Below are positions 22,437 to 24,585 of a DNA stretch of 24,585 nt, piece by piece. The position numbers were made by a program, and so were the translations under genes. A model generated the notes under the pieces. That model was not told where the DNA came from. It did not search any database and saw nothing but the letters and a program-made list of their open reading frames with translations. Position 1 is the stretch's first letter. Every line of letters begins with the position of its first letter. This DNA is from an uncultured Lachnospiraceae bacterium (lineage in GTDB: Bacteria > Bacillota > Clostridia > Lachnospirales > Lachnospiraceae): positions 206,398 to 230,982 of the forward strand of contig CAJTPS010000003.1 of the NCBI GenBank assembly GCA_910578555.1, given 5' to 3'.

Positions 22437-23048
22437 ATGAGTATGAATATTGTATGTCTGGATCTGGAAGGCGTGCTGGTGCCGGAGATCTGGATTGCCT
22501 TTGCTGAGGCGAGCGGTATTCCGGAGCTTACAAGGACGACCAGGGACGAGCCGGACTATGATAAATTAATGGACTGGCGGATCGGGATTCTAAGAGAGCA
22601 CGGGCTGGGACTGAAAGAGATTCAGGATACCATCGCAGCCATTGATCCTATTCCGGGTGCAAAAGAATTTCTGGATGAGTTGAGAAGTATCACGCAGGTT
22701 ATCATTATCAGCGATACATTTACGCAGTTTGCGGGACCGTTAATGCAGAAACTCGGATATCCGACGATCTTCTGCAATACACTGGAGGTGGCACCGGACG
22801 GTGAGATTACGGGATTTAAGATGCGCATAGAGAATTCTAAACTGACGACAGTCAGAGCGCTGCAGTCTATCGGATACGAGACGATTGCCGCCGGTGACAG
22901 CCATAATGACCTGGGAATGATCAGGGCGGGGAGGGCAGGCTTCCTGTTCAAGAGCACGGAACAGATCAAGAAGGACAATCCGCAGATTCCGGCATATGAG
23001 ACGTACGAAGAACTGATGACGGCAATCAAGGCCGCGCTTGCAGACTGA
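22437..23048 (+). CDS. thrH: HAD phosphatase, ThrH-type (phosphoserine phosphatase / homoserine phosphotransferase)
   Basis: This 203-residue HAD enzyme has the ThrH pattern: CLDLEGVLVPEIWIAFAE at the N-terminus (nucleophile Asp9, acid/base Glu11, where most HADs have D-x-D), IISDTFTQF for motif II, and AAGDSHNDLGMI for motif IV. ThrH in Pseudomonas removes phosphate from phosphoserine and can pass it to homoserine, linking serine and threonine synthesis. GGAGG 8 bases before the ATG at 22437 fixes the start; the upstream in-frame ATG at 22422 overlaps the ribosome site itself. No other serine or threonine genes are close. The assignment is by motif memory, not by search. Confidence 0.88.
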   Translation: MSMNIVCLDLEGVLVPEIWIAFAEASGIPELTRTTRDEPDYDKLMDWRIGILREHGLGLKEIQDTIAAIDPIPGAKEFLDELRSITQVIIISDTFTQFAGPLMQKLGYPTIFCNTLEVAPDGEITGFKMRIENSKLTTVRALQSIGYETIAAGDSHNDLGMIRAGRAGFLFKSTEQIKKDNPQIPAYETYEELMTAIKAALAD

Positions 23049-23187
23049 TACACAAAGGCGCAGTTTTGCGTGCAGGATAAAGGCCGTACCGGTCAGGGGA
23101 ATTGAATGTGCGGTGTGTGAAGCGCACTTTGGTTTTGAAATAAAAAGGGGAGAAGTGGCAGCAAGGAGCTTCGGAACGGAGGAAAGT

Positions 23188-23478
23188 ATGAAATGCAGAC
23201 GTGTGGCACTGGAGTCAGAAGTTGAAAAGTATGAAGTAGGCAAAGGGATGGAGGACGGATTTGAGCTTTGGGCGGACGTGGTAACGAAAGAGTGGATCGT
23301 CACGGATATGACCGTAAAAATCACCAGAGACAACGGCATGATCGTGTGCCCTTATGTTATGCATCGCAGGGGGCGTACTTTCCTGAGGGAAGGAGATTAC
23401 ATCATTACCGATTCAGACGGTACGAAACACGTGTGCGGCGAGGATAAGATCTTCAGCCGTTACGAAAGAATAGAATGA
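23188..23478 (+). CDS. Small hypothetical protein with PGDYG-like end
   Basis: This 96-residue protein has no signal peptide or membrane helix. The C-terminal REGDYIITDSDGTKHVCGEDKIF run resembles the short GDYI-x-x-x-x-x-G-x-x-x-x-x-x-x-D-x-F module found in many small phage and bacterial proteins (PGDYG type) of unknown function; this is a resemblance only. GGAGG 5-6 bases before the ATG at 23188 gives the start. The frame is open upstream to 23038, overlapping thrH, but that stretch lacks a start signal. It follows thrH by 139 bases and is closed by the terminator at 23505-23536. Confidence 0.75.
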   Translation: MKCRRVALESEVEKYEVGKGMEDGFELWADVVTKEWIVTDMTVKITRDNGMIVCPYVMHRRGRTFLREGDYIITDSDGTKHVCGEDKIFSRYERIE

Positions 23479-23504
23479 TTTGAAGATAGTGGTTTGGAAT
23501 GGCT

Positions 23505-23536
23505 AATAGAGTCCGGATTATCGGACTCTATTTTTT
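23505..23536 (+). terminator. Strong rho-independent terminator
   Basis: Perfect 11-bp stem AATAGAGTCCG (23505-23515) / CGGACTCTATT (23522-23532), six-base loop, then a T run to 23536. It ends the transcript of the small protein gene upstream, 26 bases after its stop codon. Confidence 0.9.
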
Positions 23537-23580
23537 GTATCCTTATATCAGAATATGACCGGAGAGGAGGAGCGATACGC

Positions 23581-23943
23581 ATGATGAGGAGAGGATACAG
23601 AATATTCACGGCGGTTCTTATACTGATCATTATCTTTGGCATAAAGGGAACGGTGATGAGTAAAGAGAATGCTAAACTGCGTGCAAAGCAGAATCGCTAT
23701 TATGCGGCAATGGAGGCGGAATATCGGGAGAAAACACAGGAGTTACTGGAAAAGGAAGGTTACCGCAACTGCGGGATCAACCTCACGTGGATCGCTTATG
23801 AGGACGGCCGCAGAGAATATACGCTGCTTTTGCACCACAGGAAGCTTGACAGGCTGTCTGCGGCGGAGAGAGCCGTATTACAGAGCAGACTGACAGAGAC
23901 GGAATTTCATGAGGAGGCGTGCAGTTTCCGGTATGAATTGTAA
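23581..23943 (+). CDS. Hypothetical single-pass membrane protein
   Basis: This 120-residue protein begins MMRRGYRIF and continues into one hydrophobic helix (TAVLILIIIFGIKGTV, residues 11-26), then a charged helical stretch (ENAKLRAKQNRYYAAMEAEYREKTQELLEKEG) and a C-terminal alpha/beta-looking part (GINLTWIAYEDGRREYTLLLHHRKLDRLSAAERAVL). I do not recognise a family. The basic N-terminus suggests the C-terminal part is outside the cell. GAGGAGG ends about 10 bases before the ATG at 23581. It follows a strong terminator, so it needs its own promoter, which I could not place. The SOS-type promoter begins 5 bases after its stop. Confidence 0.7.
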   Translation: MMRRGYRIFTAVLILIIIFGIKGTVMSKENAKLRAKQNRYYAAMEAEYREKTQELLEKEGYRNCGINLTWIAYEDGRREYTLLLHHRKLDRLSAAERAVLQSRLTETEFHEEACSFRYEL

Positions 23944-23947
23944 CATA

Positions 23948-23976
23948 TTGACAGAACCGAACATATGTTTTAGAAT
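23948..23976 (+). promoter_or_regulatory. Strong sigma-A-type promoter overlapped by a LexA box
   Basis: TTGACA (23948-23953), 17 bases, TAGAAT (23971-23976): a perfect -35 and a -10 with 5 of 6 matches, the best promoter in the window. Its spacer is filled by LexA box 1. The predicted start is near 23983. No convincing reading frame follows within 250 bases. Confidence 0.8.
23958..23971. promoter_or_regulatory. LexA (SOS) box 1
   Basis: CGAACATATGTTTT matches the Bacillota LexA/DinR consensus CGAACRNRYGTTCG at 12 of 14 positions, including the full GAAC-N4-GTTY core. It lies between the -35 and -10 boxes. Confidence 0.8.
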
Positions 23977-23984
23977 GAAGAAAC

Positions 23985-23998
23985 AGAACAAATGTTCC
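23985..23998. promoter_or_regulatory. LexA (SOS) box 2
   Basis: AGAACAAATGTTCC contains GAAC-AAAT-GTTC, with perfect half-sites and 12 of 14 consensus matches. Its centre is 27 bp from that of box 1, placing it at the transcription start. Twin boxes are typical of tightly LexA-controlled genes such as lexA itself. Confidence 0.8.
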
Positions 23999-24090
23999 GG
24001 CGTGATGGTTTGACACAAGTTATGCAGAACAACTGCAAATCGACGTGCAAATTGACATGACGTGAATTGCAGTGATAATTCCGTGAGTTC
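23999..24090 (+). other. Non-coding stretch behind the SOS promoter
   Basis: Only very short frames occur, for example GTG at 24002 stops after three codons and ATG at 24022 after twelve, without ribosome sites. Seen instead are a hairpin TGCAG-AACAA-CTGCA (24023-24037), a 12-bp imperfect direct repeat GCAAATCGACGT / GCAAATTGACAT (24035-24046 and 24047-24058), and a second promoter-like pair TTGACA (24052-24057) - 16 bases - GATAAT (24074-24079). It could be a small RNA, a long leader, or the residue of a lost gene. Confidence 0.45.
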
Positions 24091-24125
24091 GTAACATTTC
24101 AGACTTGCACTGTTTTGCGGGTTAT
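24091..24125. repeat. Diverged second copy of the MITE left end
   Basis: This 35-base stretch aligns without gaps to 21717-21751, the left end of the MITE-like element, with 28 identical positions (GTAACA-TTCAG-CTTGCACT core). The rest of the element is not recognisable here. It suggests a dispersed repeat family in this genome. Confidence 0.65.
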
Positions 24126-24145
24126 ATTTTCGTATACAGAAAGGA

Positions 24146-24174
24146 ATGACATTTTCGGGATTTGGGATTATACT
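24146..24174 (+). promoter_or_regulatory. Promoter of the DUF1653 gene
   Basis: ATGACA (24146-24151), 17 bases, TATACT (24169-24174), each with 5 of 6 consensus matches. Transcription would start near 24181, giving a leader of about 67 bases before the ATG at 24248. Confidence 0.65.
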
Positions 24175-24247
24175 AGTAGAAGTATAAAGAGCGGCCGGTG
24201 ATCTGACACAGGATGACTGTCCGAAATAAACCAGATTGGAGCATAGT

Positions 24248-24585
24248 ATGAGACCTAGTCCTAAACCACAGGAAATGTACAGACATTTTAAAGGTAATAT
24301 ATATCAGATTCGCTGTCTGGCGAAGCATAGCGAGACCGGTGAGATGATGGTGGTCTATCAGGCGATGTATGACAATTTTCAGATCTATGTCAGACCGCTT
24401 GACATATTTATGGAGGAAGTAGACCGCTCCAGATATCCTGATGTGATACAGAAATATCGTTTTGAACTGCTGCAGGATATAGAACTGTCGGTGCCGGCAC
24501 AGGACTGCGGATCTGCACAGGAATGTGAACCGGCACAGGACTGCGGATCTGCACAGGAATGTGAACCGGCACAGGACTGCGGATC
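24248..24585 (+). CDS. DUF1653 domain protein with repeat tail, truncated by the window edge
   Basis: The ATG at 24248 has GGAG 6 bases upstream. Residues 9-78 match the DUF1653 pattern: MYRHFKGNIYQIRCLAKHSET, MVVYQAMYDNFQIYVRPLDIF and a RYPDVIQKYRFEL end. DUF1653 proteins are small and of unknown function, with a beta-barrel-like core. After the domain the frame enters identical 12-residue repeats PAQDCGSAQECE, each made of two related hexapeptides with one cysteine. The window ends in the third copy, so total length is unknown. The tail is acidic and cysteine-rich and is not part of the usual short DUF1653 protein. Confidence 0.85.
   Translation, partial: MRPSPKPQEMYRHFKGNIYQIRCLAKHSETGEMMVVYQAMYDNFQIYVRPLDIFMEEVDRSRYPDVIQKYRFELLQDIELSVPAQDCGSAQECEPAQDCGSAQECEPAQDCG
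24494..24585 (+). repeat. Perfect 36-bp in-frame tandem repeat (coding minisatellite)
   Basis: Copies at 24494-24529 and 24530-24565 are identical; a third begins at 24566 and is cut at 24585 with 20 of 20 bases matching. Each copy is itself two 18-bp halves that share GCACAGGA. The length, a multiple of three, keeps the frame. Identity between copies indicates recent expansion. Confidence 0.9.

Overview
The window looks like a chromosomal segment from a Gram-positive, probably spore-forming Clostridia, most likely a Lachnospiraceae member. This is an inference from several things: strong AGGAGG-type ribosome binding sites, roughly 50% GC, type-2 ArgC with ArgJ/ArgB/ArgD (cyclic arginine pathway), a comEC-holA neighbourhood as in Bacillota, GerMN lipoprotein and DUF1653 genes, and LexA boxes of the Bacillota type. 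Apart from a DUF1294 gene and argG on the minus strand at the left edge, every gene reads on the plus strand.

Layout. 1-653: tandem 46/47-bp hairpin repeats ending in a terminator, a small DUF1294 membrane protein (minus) and a bidirectional terminator shared with argG. 654-3282: argG (minus) and argC (plus) diverge from a 457-bp AT-rich control region with one recognisable promoter for each and repeated TATGCA/TGAAT motifs. 3349-7244: unrelated genes separate argC from argJBD: a YdeI/OmdA-like protein, an alpha/beta hydrolase, a decayed methyltransferase, a dCMP deaminase, a GNAT acetyltransferase and a coiled-coil protein. 7378-10879: argJ, argB, argD. Together with argC they cover glutamate to ornithine by acetyl recycling; argG serves the later citrulline-to-argininosuccinate step. 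argF, argH and carAB are not in the window.

10931-13932: an orphan extracellular solute-binding-like protein, a YdcZ-type membrane protein and the competence DNA-binding lipoprotein ComEA. 13947-17077: response regulator, sensor kinase and GerMN-domain lipoprotein in tight order, reminiscent of actinobacterial MtrA-MtrB-LpqB. 17091-21702: comEC, a receiver-domain/(p)ppGpp-synthetase fusion, and holA. The conserved comEC-holA neighbourhood is therefore interrupted by the fusion gene, and holA appears to be transcribed as a leaderless mRNA from a promoter overlapping the fusion gene's stop codon.

21706-24585: a 111-bp MITE-like element with 16-bp terminal inverted repeats and an 8-bp direct duplication, a membrane-anchored zinc-ribbon protein, a ThrH-type HAD phosphatase, two small hypothetical proteins, a strong promoter with two LexA (SOS) boxes but no clear reading frame behind it, a diverged second copy of the MITE end, and a DUF1653 protein whose C-terminus runs into a perfect 36-bp in-frame tandem repeat cut by the window edge.

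The strongest candidates for something little described are the receiver-alarmone synthetase fusion, the orphan SOS promoter, the MITE family, and the RR-HK-GerMN lipoprotein cassette.
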